Shown here one piece after another: positions 24,259-32,438 of a DNA stretch of 64,000 bases. Numbering within the stretch: the first letter of the stretch is position 1; every line of letters starts with the position of its first letter. The translations under genes were made by a program, and so were the position numbers. The notes below the pieces were generated by a model. It was not told the DNA's origin, did not search any database, and saw only the letters and a program-made list of their open reading frames with translations. The stretch comes from Clostridium cavendishii DSM 21758 (GTDB lineage: Bacteria > Bacillota > Clostridia > Clostridiales > Clostridiaceae), in NCBI RefSeq assembly GCF_900141845.1, contig NZ_FQZB01000010.1:1-64000 (forward strand). Direction: 5' to 3'.

Positions 24259-25968
24259 CTATTGTAATTCTACCTTATCTATATTCATAGTCCAATTTAC
24301 ATAAGTAGATATATCCATATTCTTTACCTTTGAACTTACTGAGAACATTTCTTTTGATGAATCTAAGAAAATATATGGCAGCTCATCATTAACTAATTTT
24401 TGCCATTTAGAATAAACCTCTTTTCTCTTTGCTTTGTCTGTTACTGCTATTCCTTCTTTAAGAAGCTTATCACTTTCTTCATTTCTAAATCCACCAGCGT
24501 TAAATCCACCTGGAACATCTTGTTGGATTCCAAAGGTACCTAATTGATCTGGATCTAAGGAACTTGCCCATGCCATATTACACAATTCAAACTCTCTTTT
24601 GTCCGTTACCTTTGATGATAAAGTTGCAAATTCCACAAGTTCTGGAACAACCTCTACCCCTATTTTCTTCCAATCTTGTTGTAGTATAGGTATTAATGTA
24701 TCAACATATTTAGATCCTGTATAAGTAAGCCATTTTATTTTGAATTTTTCGCCATCTTTTTCTCTTATACCATCTGATCCTTTTTTCCATCCTGCTTCAT
24801 CTAAAAGTTTTTCTGCTTTATCCTTATCATACTTATATTCGTTTAAATTACTTTCATAAGCCCAAGATACTGTATTTATTGCGCTATGACATACATCTGC
24901 ATAACCTTTATAATAAGTATCTACAAACTTTTGTCTATCAAATCCATAAGTCAAAGCCTGACGTACTTTTTTATCAGCAAATTTTTTATCTCTTAAGTTG
25001 AAACCTATATATCCATAACCATTTTTAGGATATATTTGTTCTTCTAAAAATCCAGCTGCCTCTAATTGTTGAATATTTTCTGGTCTTGCTGGAATTCTAT
25101 CTATATCTACACCACCACTCACTAATTCTTGAATTTGTGTAGATGCATTTGTACTTTTTAATATGATATTAGTTATTTTAGGTTGACCATTCCAATAATT
25201 ATCATTTCTTGTAAGATTAACCTCTTGTCCTTGTTTAAAATTCACAAATTTATAAGGACCTGAGCCCACAGGTGTTAAAAATTTGTCTTTTAACTTTTGA
25301 ATATTACCTTTAGGGAAATCATATTCGCTCTTAGGCATAATTCCTACACCATAACCAAAAGCATCCATAGATGGCGCATATACTTCCTTCATTGTAAATG
25401 AAATAGTATTATCATCTATAACCTTAATTCCTTTTACTTCTGTTGCATTCCCTTTTTTATATTCTTCATAACCATCTATATGTTCTACATAATTACCCAT
25501 TGGACCATCATAACTTGGATCACATAGAGCAGTATATGTAAAAGCTACGTCTTTTGCAGTAAAGTCATTGCCATTAGAGAACTTTACTCCTTTTCTTAAG
25601 TGGAATGTATAAGTCTTATCTCCATTTGTAAGGTCCCACTTTTCAGCAAGCCTTGGAGTTGGATTTCCATCCTTATCATTTGCTGTTAAAGAATCAAAAA
25701 CTAAGTTTACAACATATTGATCATCTACAGTTTGCCCATATATAGGATTAAAATTTCCTGGTGGTGTTTGTACCCCTACTATTAAAGTATCTTTTCTATT
25801 TTTAGCCGTCTGTGGAAGCTTAGCTGGATCTTTAGCTTCTTTTTTTTCTGATGATTTTTTGTCAATTTTTTTAGTTTCCTTTGCGGCTTCGCCACTTTTG
25901 CCACATGCAGTAAATATTGTTGATGCTACCATCACTACTGATAACATAGTTACCAATTTTCTTTTCAT
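24259..25968 (-). CDS. oppA: Oligopeptide-binding lipoprotein OppA
   Basis: This 569-aa extracytoplasmic peptide-binding protein (SBP family 5) starts with signal MKRKLVTMLSVVMVASTIF and lipobox TAC; Cys22 is the lipidated residue. A Lys/Glu/Ala-rich linker follows (residues 23-50), then the binding fold with TLIVGVQTPPGNFNPIYG, the conserved LAEKWDLTNGDKTYTFHLRKGVKFSNG, and VGSGPYKFVNF. AGGGGGAAAATTC precedes the ATG. It heads oppABCDF. I see no T-box or riboswitch upstream. The tandem ATPases and single SBP imply general peptide nutrition, which is inferred from family. Confidence 0.94.
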   Translation of the reverse strand: MKRKLVTMLSVVMVASTIFTACGKSGEAAKETKKIDKKSSEKKEAKDPAKLPQTAKNRKDTLIVGVQTPPGNFNPIYGQTVDDQYVVNLVFDSLTANDKDGNPTPRLAEKWDLTNGDKTYTFHLRKGVKFSNGNDFTAKDVAFTYTALCDPSYDGPMGNYVEHIDGYEEYKKGNATEVKGIKVIDDNTISFTMKEVYAPSMDAFGYGVGIMPKSEYDFPKGNIQKLKDKFLTPVGSGPYKFVNFKQGQEVNLTRNDNYWNGQPKITNIILKSTNASTQIQELVSGGVDIDRIPARPENIQQLEAAGFLEEQIYPKNGYGYIGFNLRDKKFADKKVRQALTYGFDRQKFVDTYYKGYADVCHSAINTVSWAYESNLNEYKYDKDKAEKLLDEAGWKKGSDGIREKDGEKFKIKWLTYTGSKYVDTLIPILQQDWKKIGVEVVPELVEFATLSSKVTDKREFELCNMAWASSLDPDQLGTFGIQQDVPGGFNAGGFRNEESDKLLKEGIAVTDKAKRKEVYSKWQKLVNDELPYIFLDSSKEMFSVSSKVKNMDISTYVNWTMNIDKVELQ

Positions 25969-26567
25969 GAATTTTCCCCCTAAAACTTTTTATATATATT
26001 TTTTACCAACTATATATTTTTATGCTGGTTTTTATCATTAAATATCTTATTTTTAATTCTTCACTTTTTCTTAATTTAAAAACATTTGAATATTTTATTT
26101 TATGCCACTTCATATGAAATTTATTACAATATAATCATTCAAAATCATTTTATTAATAAAAAAGTGTTTTTTTAAACAATTTACAATTCAAATTTGTTAT
26201 TTATTATTATATATCTTAACAAATACTTTGTAAATATACATCCTTTAATATTTTTACATATTTTTTTATTATTTGATAAATCATTCTTATCTATATCGTC
26301 CAATCCCTTTAAAATAGCCATTATTAAAATATAACTTATCTTTAGCCAATTATTTTCTTTAAAAATTGTTACAAGTTTCCTGTTAAAAAATTTCATTTAG
26401 ATAATTTTAACATTAAAAATTTTTTAACGTTATTATTTAATATGTAAAAATTTGTGTTGAAATTATATATATTATTTCTCATTAAAATACAAAAGTTTTA
26501 CCGTATGAAAATTAGAATTTCTTTAGAAAAATTATAAGCTTATCCGGTCTTTTATTAGGAGTTATCT
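25969..26567. other. Long AT-rich intergenic region upstream of oppA
   Basis: Roughly 600 bases between the divergent oppA and marR units. A 71-codon minus-strand frame at 26181-26396 lacks a ribosome site and is not accepted. No clear promoter for oppA can be singled out among many TATAAT-like strings. Confidence 0.4.
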
Positions 26568-26642
26568 ATGAATTTCAAAAGTATCTTTAATATTAAAAAA
26601 TTCATCATTACTAATTTAATTCTCATTAGTACTTCAGTCTAA
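26568..26642 (+). CDS. Possible 24-residue hydrophobic peptide
   Basis: A very short frame with a well-placed AGGAG site (26557-26561, six bases before ATG). It encodes MNFKSIFNIKKFIITNLIL plus five residues: a basic N-terminus and a hydrophobic rest, like a small membrane peptide or the remnant of a membrane-protein start. It lies just upstream of the marR promoter. Coding status is unproven; such frames occur by chance in AT-rich DNA. Confidence 0.25.
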   Translation: MNFKSIFNIKKFIITNLILISTSV

Positions 26643-26649
26643 TTATTTA

Positions 26650-26705
26650 TTGTTGACAAAGGAAACAATAAATAATACAATAATATTGTTGACTAAGGAA
26701 ACAAT
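26650..26705 (+). promoter_or_regulatory. marR promoter with two operator copies
   Basis: Two copies of a 20-base motif, TTGTTGACAAAGGAAACAAT (26650-26669) and TTGTTGACTAAGGAAACAAT (26686-26705), differ at one base and lie 36 bases apart. Each has TTGTT/AACAA symmetric ends, as MarR-family operators do. The first contains the -35 box TTGACA (26653-26658), 17 bases before TACAAT (26676-26681). The second covers the expected transcription start. Binding at both would block transcription, so autorepression of the marR-cyclase operon is likely. Confidence 0.7.
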
Positions 26706-26721
26706 ATAGGAGCTGATTATA

Positions 26722-27171
26722 ATGGATGAAACAATATTAAATTTATTTAAAAATATTTACGAAAAACAAAACGAATTAAGTATTTTAACAGATTCAAAGC
26801 TTTTTAATGCTTATTCCATTTCAGAGGTTCATACAATAGATCTTATTGGGAGTAAAGAGAAATTTAATGGAGTTTTAATTGCCGATGAACTCAAACTAAC
26901 AAGAAGCGCTGTAAGTAAAATCCTATCTAAATTAAGAAAAAACGGATTAATTGAAAGTTATAAGAACGATGAAAACAAAAAAGAAATTTATTATAAATTA
27001 ACAGCTGCTGGGCTTGAAATATATAACTCCCATCAAAAATCGCACAGAGATTGGGAAGAGCGCGAGCTTAAGTTTTTCAAATGCATAGATATAACGAAAA
27101 AAAAGATAATAAATGAATTTTTGGAAGACTACAACAAATATCTAAGTGAATTAATTAAAGAAAGAGGTTGA
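26722..27171 (+). CDS. MarR-family transcriptional regulator
   Basis: This 149-aa winged-helix DNA-binding protein is likely an autorepressor. Helices corresponding to the recognition unit are visible in the segment FNGVLIADELKLTRSAVSKILSKLRKNGLIES, followed by a wing with KNDENKKEIYYKLTAAGLEIY. The ends of the protein form the dimerisation helices. AGGAG lies 9 bases before ATG. The stop is 4 bases from the start of the cyclase-family gene, so the two form an operon; the cyclase may act on the ligand that releases the repressor, which is inference. Confidence 0.88.
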   Translation: MDETILNLFKNIYEKQNELSILTDSKLFNAYSISEVHTIDLIGSKEKFNGVLIADELKLTRSAVSKILSKLRKNGLIESYKNDENKKEIYYKLTAAGLEIYNSHQKSHRDWEERELKFFKCIDITKKKIINEFLEDYNKYLSELIKERG

Positions 27172-27175
27172 TAAT

Positions 27176-27742
27176 ATGATTATAGATTTAACAACAAAAT
27201 GTAAAATGGAGTTGATTGAGCCTTGGTTAAGGCGTCAAGAAAATAAGCATATAGCCATGGGCCATGTTGGTACGCATTTAGACACATACTTAAAATCGCA
27301 AATTCCATTGGAGTATTTTAAACGAAGAGGAGTGTTGGTTAATACAACAGCATTTTCTGAAAAACGAGAAATTAACAAAAATGATATAGATTTAGAGAAT
27401 ATAAAAAAAGGTGATTTCGTAATATTTAGAACAGATAGAATAAAGAAAGTCTATGGCACTAAAGAATACTTTGAAAATCATCCACAACTTTCTCATGAAC
27501 TTATCAAAGAATTATGCCATAGAAAAGTAAGTTTTATAGGAATAGATACTGCAGGTATAAGACAAGGAGAGGAACATACTCCAGCTGACAAATTGTGTGA
27601 GGATAATAATATATATGTCATAGAAAACCTATCAAACTTAGATAAAATTACTAGTAAAGATTTTTTAGTTTATACAATGTGGATAGATGATAAAGAGGCT
27701 ACAGGATTAAAATGCAAGGTTATATGTGAAGAATTAATATAA
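27176..27742 (+). CDS. Cyclase-family metal-dependent hydrolase
   Basis: This 188-aa protein belongs to the cyclase/kynurenine formamidase-like family, whose members are metal-dependent amide or ester hydrolases with varied substrates. The defining motif HVGTHLDTY appears around residues 34-42 with His and Asp ligands, and a later segment FIGIDTAGIRQGEEHTPAD resembles the conserved region near the active site. AAAGAGG lies upstream of the ATG. It is the second gene of the marR operon. The length is at the short end of the family. The substrate is not predictable; tryptophan degradation is not implied because no other kynurenine genes are nearby. Confidence 0.8.
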   Translation: MIIDLTTKCKMELIEPWLRRQENKHIAMGHVGTHLDTYLKSQIPLEYFKRRGVLVNTTAFSEKREINKNDIDLENIKKGDFVIFRTDRIKKVYGTKEYFENHPQLSHELIKELCHRKVSFIGIDTAGIRQGEEHTPADKLCEDNNIYVIENLSNLDKITSKDFLVYTMWIDDKEATGLKCKVICEELI

Positions 27743-27809
27743 AATAAATTTTAACAACATCATCTTTTGCTTAAATTTCAAAATACTTCCTTTAATGTTC
27801 AAAAATAAA

Positions 27810-27857
27810 AAAGACATATTAGATAAAGAATTAAAATTCTTTATCTAATATGTCTTT
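27810..27857. terminator. Strong bidirectional terminator, formerly that of guaA
   Basis: A near-perfect stem of about 22 bases (27810-27832 against 27836-27857) has A and T tracts on either side. It serves the marR-cyclase operon on the plus strand. On the minus strand it lies just beyond the displaced guaA end at 27892-27939, so before insertion of the element it probably terminated guaA. Confidence 0.92.
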
Positions 27858-27891
27858 AAATCATCTATTCTATTAAATTTATTATGTTTAT

Positions 27892-27939
27892 TTTATTCCC
27901 ACTCAATAGTTGCTGGTGGTTTAGAAGTTACATCATAAA
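27892..27939. repeat. Left attachment site: displaced 3' end of guaA
   Basis: 48 bases match 34043-34090 (the last codons and stop of guaA) with a single mismatch at 27923. On the minus strand it encodes the guaA terminus YDVTSKPPATIEWE and stop. Homology stops sharply at 27940. The copies are direct repeats that flank a DNA segment with an integrase, as expected for an att site in a housekeeping gene. Confidence 0.92.
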
Positions 27940-28198
27940 TAGTTTGTACTAACTTTCCCACTCCCCTAAGTCCCTGTATTTGCAGTATGTTAGCAGAATG
28001 GTGGTTTGTATGTAATTGCTGTAGTAGGTTTTGATTACAAAAATAACTACCTTGTAACTACAGTAAGTTTATCACAAATTAAAAAGAAGATACAATAAAT
28101 TTTTTAATAGCATCTAAAATCACCTTTTAAAATACCTTTCTACTGAGTCACCATGAATAAATATTACAAATTATTAGAACTTCAATTTCCCCAATTAA
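27940..28198. other. Left end of the element without a recognisable gene
   Basis: From the att edge to the first gene the DNA lacks frames with ribosome sites. It contains TGCAGTATGTTAGCAG and a CTACAGTAAG/GTAACTACAG stretch that may be recombination-arm sequence. Confidence 0.35.
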
Positions 28199-28684
28199 TT
28201 ACATAAGTGTTGGGTCTGCCCCAAACCACGTTTGCAAATCATTTTCATCGGTACAATCATTAATCCAAGCTATGCCAAAAACAAGTTCATGAGATTCGGT
28301 GGTTGGTAATATGTTGTATCCTATTCCGTTTTCTAGATACTTGCTATCAAAATCATAGTTACCAATTCTTTCTCCAGTATCAAAGTACCCAGTATCGCAT
28401 TCTATTCCAATTGATAACTTTACCCCTCCTTGATAAAAAGCTTGGCACTCCAGTCTTTCTCCTGATTCAGGAAAACATTTAACTTTGCTATAATTCATGT
28501 CATCAATGATGCAACAAATTAAATGTGGTAAACTATCACTTTCATATTCTACTGCTATTCTATATCTGCCATCAACATTAGGAAATATAGCTGAATTATT
28601 TTCCAATCTTATAGCATTATATTCTATCTCTATATCATCCTTATATATTTTTATAAAACCTAATGGTGTCTTCAATTTATTCAT
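28199..28684 (-). CDS. Unknown protein of the guaA element (161 aa)
   Basis: I do not recognise this protein. It is acidic and contains no signal or membrane segment. The sequence is beta-rich in appearance: LGFIKIYKDDIEIEYNAIRL, RYRIAVEYESDSLPHLICCI and ECQAFYQGGVKLSIGIECDT. Several Cys and Trp residues are present. The ATG at 28684 follows GAGGTGATATTA, so the 14 codons upstream are not used. Position next to an att site suggests accessory cargo; an immunity or phage-defence role would be speculation. Confidence 0.6.
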   Translation of the reverse strand: MNKLKTPLGFIKIYKDDIEIEYNAIRLENNSAIFPNVDGRYRIAVEYESDSLPHLICCIIDDMNYSKVKCFPESGERLECQAFYQGGVKLSIGIECDTGYFDTGERIGNYDFDSKYLENGIGYNILPTTESHELVFGIAWINDCTDENDLQTWFGADPTLM

Positions 28685-29100
28685 TAATATCACCTCACAT
28701 GATTCGTATTTAAAACAATTGTGCATTAAGTATATTATATAGTTTTTGGATAAACTTGCATACGAAATATATGCTATTTCAACACACTATTCTTTTACAT
28801 AGCCAAAATTAAAAGCAGATTTATTATAAGCTTTTTCTAAGTCTTATATAAGGCTTCCCTAAGGTTATAACTGATACTTCAAGGCATAAAAAAGACTAGG
28901 TTTCCCTAGCCTAATTTGCTTGTAGTGCTAACTTATCTGTAACTTACCTCCAAGTTCTTTTATTCTTAATAGCACTTACATTAAAATCTGTTATTCCTAG
29001 CAACATCAACATTATTAAAATGTGTGTGTGAAAATGTATAAGCAAGTAAATCTTCGTGTTCCGTTATATTGGTATTTGGACTTTTCTCCCCTTTCCCTAA
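28685..29100. other. Intergenic region within the element
   Basis: Contains a small hairpin-like CTAGG/CCTAG near 28893-28907 with T-rich flank. The part from 28981 to 29100 is an open reading continuation in the frame of the gene ending at 29101 (39 codons beyond its stop), discussed in the findings. Confidence 0.4.
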
Positions 29101-29853
29101 TTAGAAGCAATAATTCTCTTCACATGTATTAATTTCTTCCCTAGAAGGTTCGTCTGCTGAAATACCTACTCTTTCAACATTGAATCCAAATTTCTTTCCA
29201 AACTTTCTTACATCAGAAGCTTGTTTCTCTTCACTTGACTTGAAGAATACTGATGTATAAACTTCTTCTCTAATCTCTGTTGTAGCTTTTAAATTTACTT
29301 CTTGTTTATCCGTTAAATCTTCCATGTACGGAAGTATTGTCCACGCACCCATGCTACCTTTAGTTATCTCTAATGGGAACTTCTTTAAATGCTTTTCCAT
29401 CTTAGTAATAGCTTGATAAAAGTTGTTTCCTGCTTTGTTCCTTCTACCCTCTTCTAAGTTGATTCCCATTGATAAGATGATGTCCTCACCAGTGTTGATG
29501 TCTTTCATTCCAAAGTAAACATAGTCCTGTCTTTTTAAAGCATTAATTTTGTTAAGAACTTTCTTTCTCGTAACCTCATCACCTTTAACCTCGTTGTAGT
29601 CATTCCAAAGTTCCTTAACTACTTTGTCATACAGTGTTTTCTCAATCTTCTCAACTACTGTCGGAAGAATTACAGGAGTATTGATTACTGAATCATACAC
29701 ACTAACGATTTGCTTTAAGTAGAACTCTTTTATTGAAGGGATTCCTACTATAAGGCTTTCTCCTTCTTTTAAGAATCTTAAAGCAGTTTCTTTCTTTTCA
29801 CCACCATTATTGTTGTTGTTTCCATTGTTCATTTCTAAAATACCTTTACTCAT
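29101..29853 (-). CDS. Unknown protein of the guaA element (250 aa)
   Basis: This is an accessory protein without a family I can name. It starts with a low-complexity Asn/Gly segment (MNNGNNNNNGGEKK), followed by a compact region with FLKEGESLIVGIPSIKEFYL, a Lys/Glu-rich helical part, and DYVYFGMKDINTGEDIILSM. The general layout (flexible N-terminus, mixed domain, acidic tail EPSREEINTCEEN) recalls phage or plasmid DNA-associated proteins, but that is an impression. The ATG at 29853 is chosen because AAAAGGTGG lies 9 bases before it; the frame opens 8 codons earlier. After the TAA stop the same frame remains open for 39 further codons. Confidence 0.65.
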   Translation of the reverse strand: MSKGILEMNNGNNNNNGGEKKETALRFLKEGESLIVGIPSIKEFYLKQIVSVYDSVINTPVILPTVVEKIEKTLYDKVVKELWNDYNEVKGDEVTRKKVLNKINALKRQDYVYFGMKDINTGEDIILSMGINLEEGRRNKAGNNFYQAITKMEKHLKKFPLEITKGSMGAWTILPYMEDLTDKQEVNLKATTEIREEVYTSVFFKSSEEKQASDVRKFGKKFGFNVERVGISADEPSREEINTCEENYCF

Positions 29854-29967
29854 TTTTTCATTCCACCTTTTTATCATTTTTTAAGGGGATTTATCTAACC
29901 CTTATGCTTTGATAACAAGCTGAGTAAACGGAATGGGACAACTACAAAATAAAAAAGGGCTACAAAC

Positions 29968-30525
29968 TTATTGTTCATAGTCCTTCACCAATTTATAGAA
30001 TGTATTACGCTTAAGTCCAAGTAATTCCATAGCATTATTGCCAGTAATTTTTCTAGTCTTCCATTGGTTATAAACATCTTCCCAGTTAGACGGATAACCA
30101 ATTTCCTTTCTACCCTTATACTTCCCATCAGCTTTAGCTAATGCTATGCCTTCTCTTTGTCTTTCTAAAAGGTTCATACGTTCAAATTCATTTATAGCAC
30201 CTATCATTGTAAGCATCAACTTACCAGTTGGTGTAGAGGTATCAATATTCTCTTTGTTACTAACTAGGTTAATGCCCTTATCTTGAAGCACCTCTATAAG
30301 TTCTAACAAGTCTTTTGTACTTCTAGCAAGTCTAGAAAAATCATGTATGTATATTGTATCTCCATCTCTAGCAAAGTCTAACATAGCTTGTAACTGTGGT
30401 CTATTAGTATCCTTAGCTGATACCTTTTCCTTGAACCACTTTTCAATATTGTGTTTAGCCAATGCTTCAACTTGTCTACCATCATTCTGTTCAACAGTGC
30501 TTACCCTTACATATCCAATATTCAT
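29968..30525 (-). CDS. Serine recombinase (resolvase/invertase family)
   Basis: This 185-aa site-specific recombinase has the N-terminal catalytic domain with Ser9 in GYVRVSTVEQN, the conserved IHDFSRLARSTKDLLELI arginines, and the E-helix with TPTGKLMLTMIGAINEFERMNLLERQREGI. A C-terminal helix-turn-helix follows a GRK hinge (KYKGRKEIG) and contains AMELLGLKRNTFYKLVKD. Such enzymes resolve multimers or invert DNA. It has a predicted promoter, TTGATT (30589-30594), 17 bases, TATACT (30566-30571), and an AAAGGAG ribosome site. Long inverted repeats nearby may be its target. Confidence 0.92.
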   Translation of the reverse strand: MNIGYVRVSTVEQNDGRQVEALAKHNIEKWFKEKVSAKDTNRPQLQAMLDFARDGDTIYIHDFSRLARSTKDLLELIEVLQDKGINLVSNKENIDTSTPTGKLMLTMIGAINEFERMNLLERQREGIALAKADGKYKGRKEIGYPSNWEDVYNQWKTRKITGNNAMELLGLKRNTFYKLVKDYEQ

Positions 30526-30565
30526 ACTATAACAACTCCTTTAATATAACTTACTAGATGTATAT

Positions 30566-30594
30566 AGTATACTAAAGTGTTTATTTAGAATCAA
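30566..30594 (-). promoter_or_regulatory. Predicted promoter of the serine recombinase
   Basis: TTGATT and TATACT with exactly 17 bases between them on the minus strand, about 40 bases before the start codon. Confidence 0.6.
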
Positions 30595-30632
30595 TGATTT
30601 ATACAAACATTTATTTATAAATTCATAAAATA

Positions 30633-30679
30633 ACTTATAACAAACACATCTGCATTACTTTAATATATTTGTTATAAGT
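30633..30679. repeat. 12-bp inverted repeat upstream of the serine recombinase
   Basis: ACTTATAACAAA (30633-30644) and TTTGTTATAAGT (30668-30679) are perfect inverted copies 23 bases apart. Together with the AT-rich DNA next to it, it is a candidate recombinase binding (res) site or operator. Confidence 0.5.
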
Positions 30680-31165
30680 ACACTTCTGATAAACAGTTTA
30701 ATGCTATCCAACATTATATGATTCAAAGGTATTGTAAATGTGTAAGAGGTGGGGGGTATTTAATAAATTTTGCCAGTCATGTTTAGGCATTAATATATAG
30801 TAAATTCTTGATTTTAATTAAGGGTTCATTTTTATTTTTTTCAAATCTAATTAAGGACACATCTAGCCTTCACTAATGCATTCCGTATAAGACAAGATTG
30901 ACTGAAAGATGTGTAACTAAAATAAAAATGCCCTACTACCTATTATTAGATAGCAAGGCTATTTTTATAATTTCTGTATAAGCTAAAGCTATTAATAAAC
31001 CTTTCTATATCCAATGATAGAGTGCTTTCCATTTAACCTATTTCAATAAAAGTATATCCATAACTATATGCAAATAATTCTTTATATATATCATTTAGTT
31101 ATTCTTATACTAAAGTCCTATACCTAAATAAACTCTACTTCTTCGCAATAAAAGAATGTTGTGAA
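30680..31165. other. Intergenic region with scattered inverted repeats
   Basis: No gene is supported. A widely spaced ACACATCT/AGATGTGT pair (near 30856 and 30907) and an imperfect AAAAATGCC/GGCTATTTTT hairpin (near 30926-30967) are present; the latter may be a terminator. Confidence 0.35.
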
Positions 31166-31372
31166 CTAATTTGTCCATTGACAATGAATACATTTTTCAC
31201 ATACCTTATGAAATTCTTTAATATCATTAAACTTCTTTGTTACTTCAATCCACCTCTTTAGTTCATAAGCAGTATCAATAGGTCCGCCTATATCTACAAA
31301 ACAATATTCCCAACATAGTCCCCAATCAATTTCTTTTTCAGTAGCAGGACAATACCATAAATCATCATCCAT
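31166..31372 (-). CDS. Small cysteine-rich protein of the element (68 aa)
   Basis: The protein has an excellent GGAGGTG site five bases before its ATG. Six cysteines are arranged as C8, C20-x3-C24 and a C-terminal C-x2-C-x2-C (KVCEKCIHCQW), a pattern suited to zinc or iron-sulfur binding. Trp residues flank the cysteines. No catalytic motif is visible. It could be a regulatory or anti-defence protein, but no function is assigned. Confidence 0.65.
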   Translation of the reverse strand: MDDDLWYCPATEKEIDWGLCWEYCFVDIGGPIDTAYELKRWIEVTKKFNDIKEFHKVCEKCIHCQWTN

Positions 31373-31740
31373 AAAAACACCTCCAAGTAAGGCAATTAAT
31401 TCGCAAAATTTTACAAAGTCGAATCAATATATTGATTAAATTATACCATATTATTACAAAAATTCAAATCTTAATAGAATATCCCATTTTTCTCATACAA
31501 ACTAACCTTTTATTTAATTTAATTACTTGATATTCCATGTCCGTTATTCATTTATACAAAGGGCGAGGTATACGAAAATCGCATCCTGTCTAGCCCACTT
31601 TAATATAAACTCTTATCCACTATTTATTAATTACTCTATAACGGATTGATTCTTTAATATCTATATAACGGAGTAATAACCTGCCTTAGCAGGTAAATAT
31701 AAGTATTTATCATTAAGTCTTACTAATTAAGTATTATTCG
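31373..31740. other. Region upstream of the iterons
   Basis: No gene. TATAACGGA occurs twice (about 31637 and 31664), and ACCTGC/GCAGGT (about 31679-31694) forms a small perfect hairpin. These belong with the iterons as a possible replication or control region. Confidence 0.35.
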
Positions 31741-31745
31741 ATAGT

Positions 31746-31874
31746 GAATATCACAATTCATAGTTTTATAATCACTATTCAGACTTTTTATAATCACTAT
31801 TCAAAAACCATCGTTTGTCCCATATTACCCTTATGACTAGATTAGTATAACACCATTAAAAATGTCCCATATTA
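31746..31874. repeat. Iteron-like repeats before the RepA_N-like gene
   Basis: TTTTATAATCACTATTCA occurs at 31764-31781 and 31786-31803, exactly 22 bases apart. A degenerate third copy (TATCACAATTCA) ends at 31760, 21 bases before the first. TGTCCCATATTA occurs twice more, at 31816-31827 and 31863-31874. Tandem repeats of 21-22 bases before a replication gene are the usual form of an iteron origin or of an autoregulatory Rep-binding site. Confidence 0.6.
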
Positions 31875-31932
31875 ACAACTTCACTTGTTAAGTAGGTATG
31901 AGATAAAATTTACAAACGAAAGGAGGATATCA

Positions 31933-32337
31933 ATGGATAACCAACCCATTTTACAAAAGGAAAGTCAACTATTTGCTAAAATGCCAAAAGCTTTTAAAAA
32001 AATAACTTACAAAGGTTTATCTAGTGATGCTAAGTTACTTTATACTTGGGGCTTGGACAGGCTTCAATTATCTAAATTAAACGAGTGGTATGACTACACA
32101 CATCAACAAGAGTTTATTTTCTATTCTGTAGACCAAGTGATGGAGGACTTAGGTTGTGCTAGTCAAAAGGCTGTTAAAATTAGAAAAGAATTAGAAGCTT
32201 GGGGCTTATGGGAAATGATTGACCAAGGAAAGAATAAACCAACCAAAATATTTGTAAAAGAAATTATACCGTCTCAACTTTCAGCTAATAAAGGACTTAG
32301 ATTCAACACAAAACCTAAAAAAGAAGTAAAGATATAG
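31933..32337 (+). CDS. RepA_N-like replication initiator, short form
   Basis: This 134-aa protein resembles the N-terminal DNA-binding domain of RepA_N plasmid replication proteins: ESQLFAKMPKAFKKITYKGLSSDAKLLYTWGLDR and a winged-helix-like portion with FYSVDQVMEDLGCASQKAVKIRKELEAWGLWEM. Full-length RepA_N proteins usually exceed 250 aa, so the C-terminal part is missing here. In a shifted frame, a further 22 codons with similar composition follow the stop (to about 32401). ATG at 31933 is served by AAAGGAGG; the frame opens earlier. Iterons lie directly upstream. The protein may initiate replication of the excised element or act as a regulator. Confidence 0.75.
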   Translation: MDNQPILQKESQLFAKMPKAFKKITYKGLSSDAKLLYTWGLDRLQLSKLNEWYDYTHQQEFIFYSVDQVMEDLGCASQKAVKIRKELEAWGLWEMIDQGKNKPTKIFVKEIIPSQLSANKGLRFNTKPKKEVKI

Positions 32338-32438
32338 AACCTAAAGAAACGGTAGTAAAAGAAAATGTAAAAGTAACCATAAACGATAAAGAACTAACTT
32401 AGAAAATAAATAAAGATAAAAACAAGGTGGTGAGTTAA

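Noticed and set aside
26181..26396. 71-codon minus-strand frame between oppA and marR
   Set aside because: No ribosome site, AT-driven composition (Lys, Ile, Asn) and no neighbouring gene context.
27940..28000. Longer remnant of a duplicated guaA
   Set aside because: Homology ends sharply at 27940, so only the att core is shared and no second guaA copy exists.
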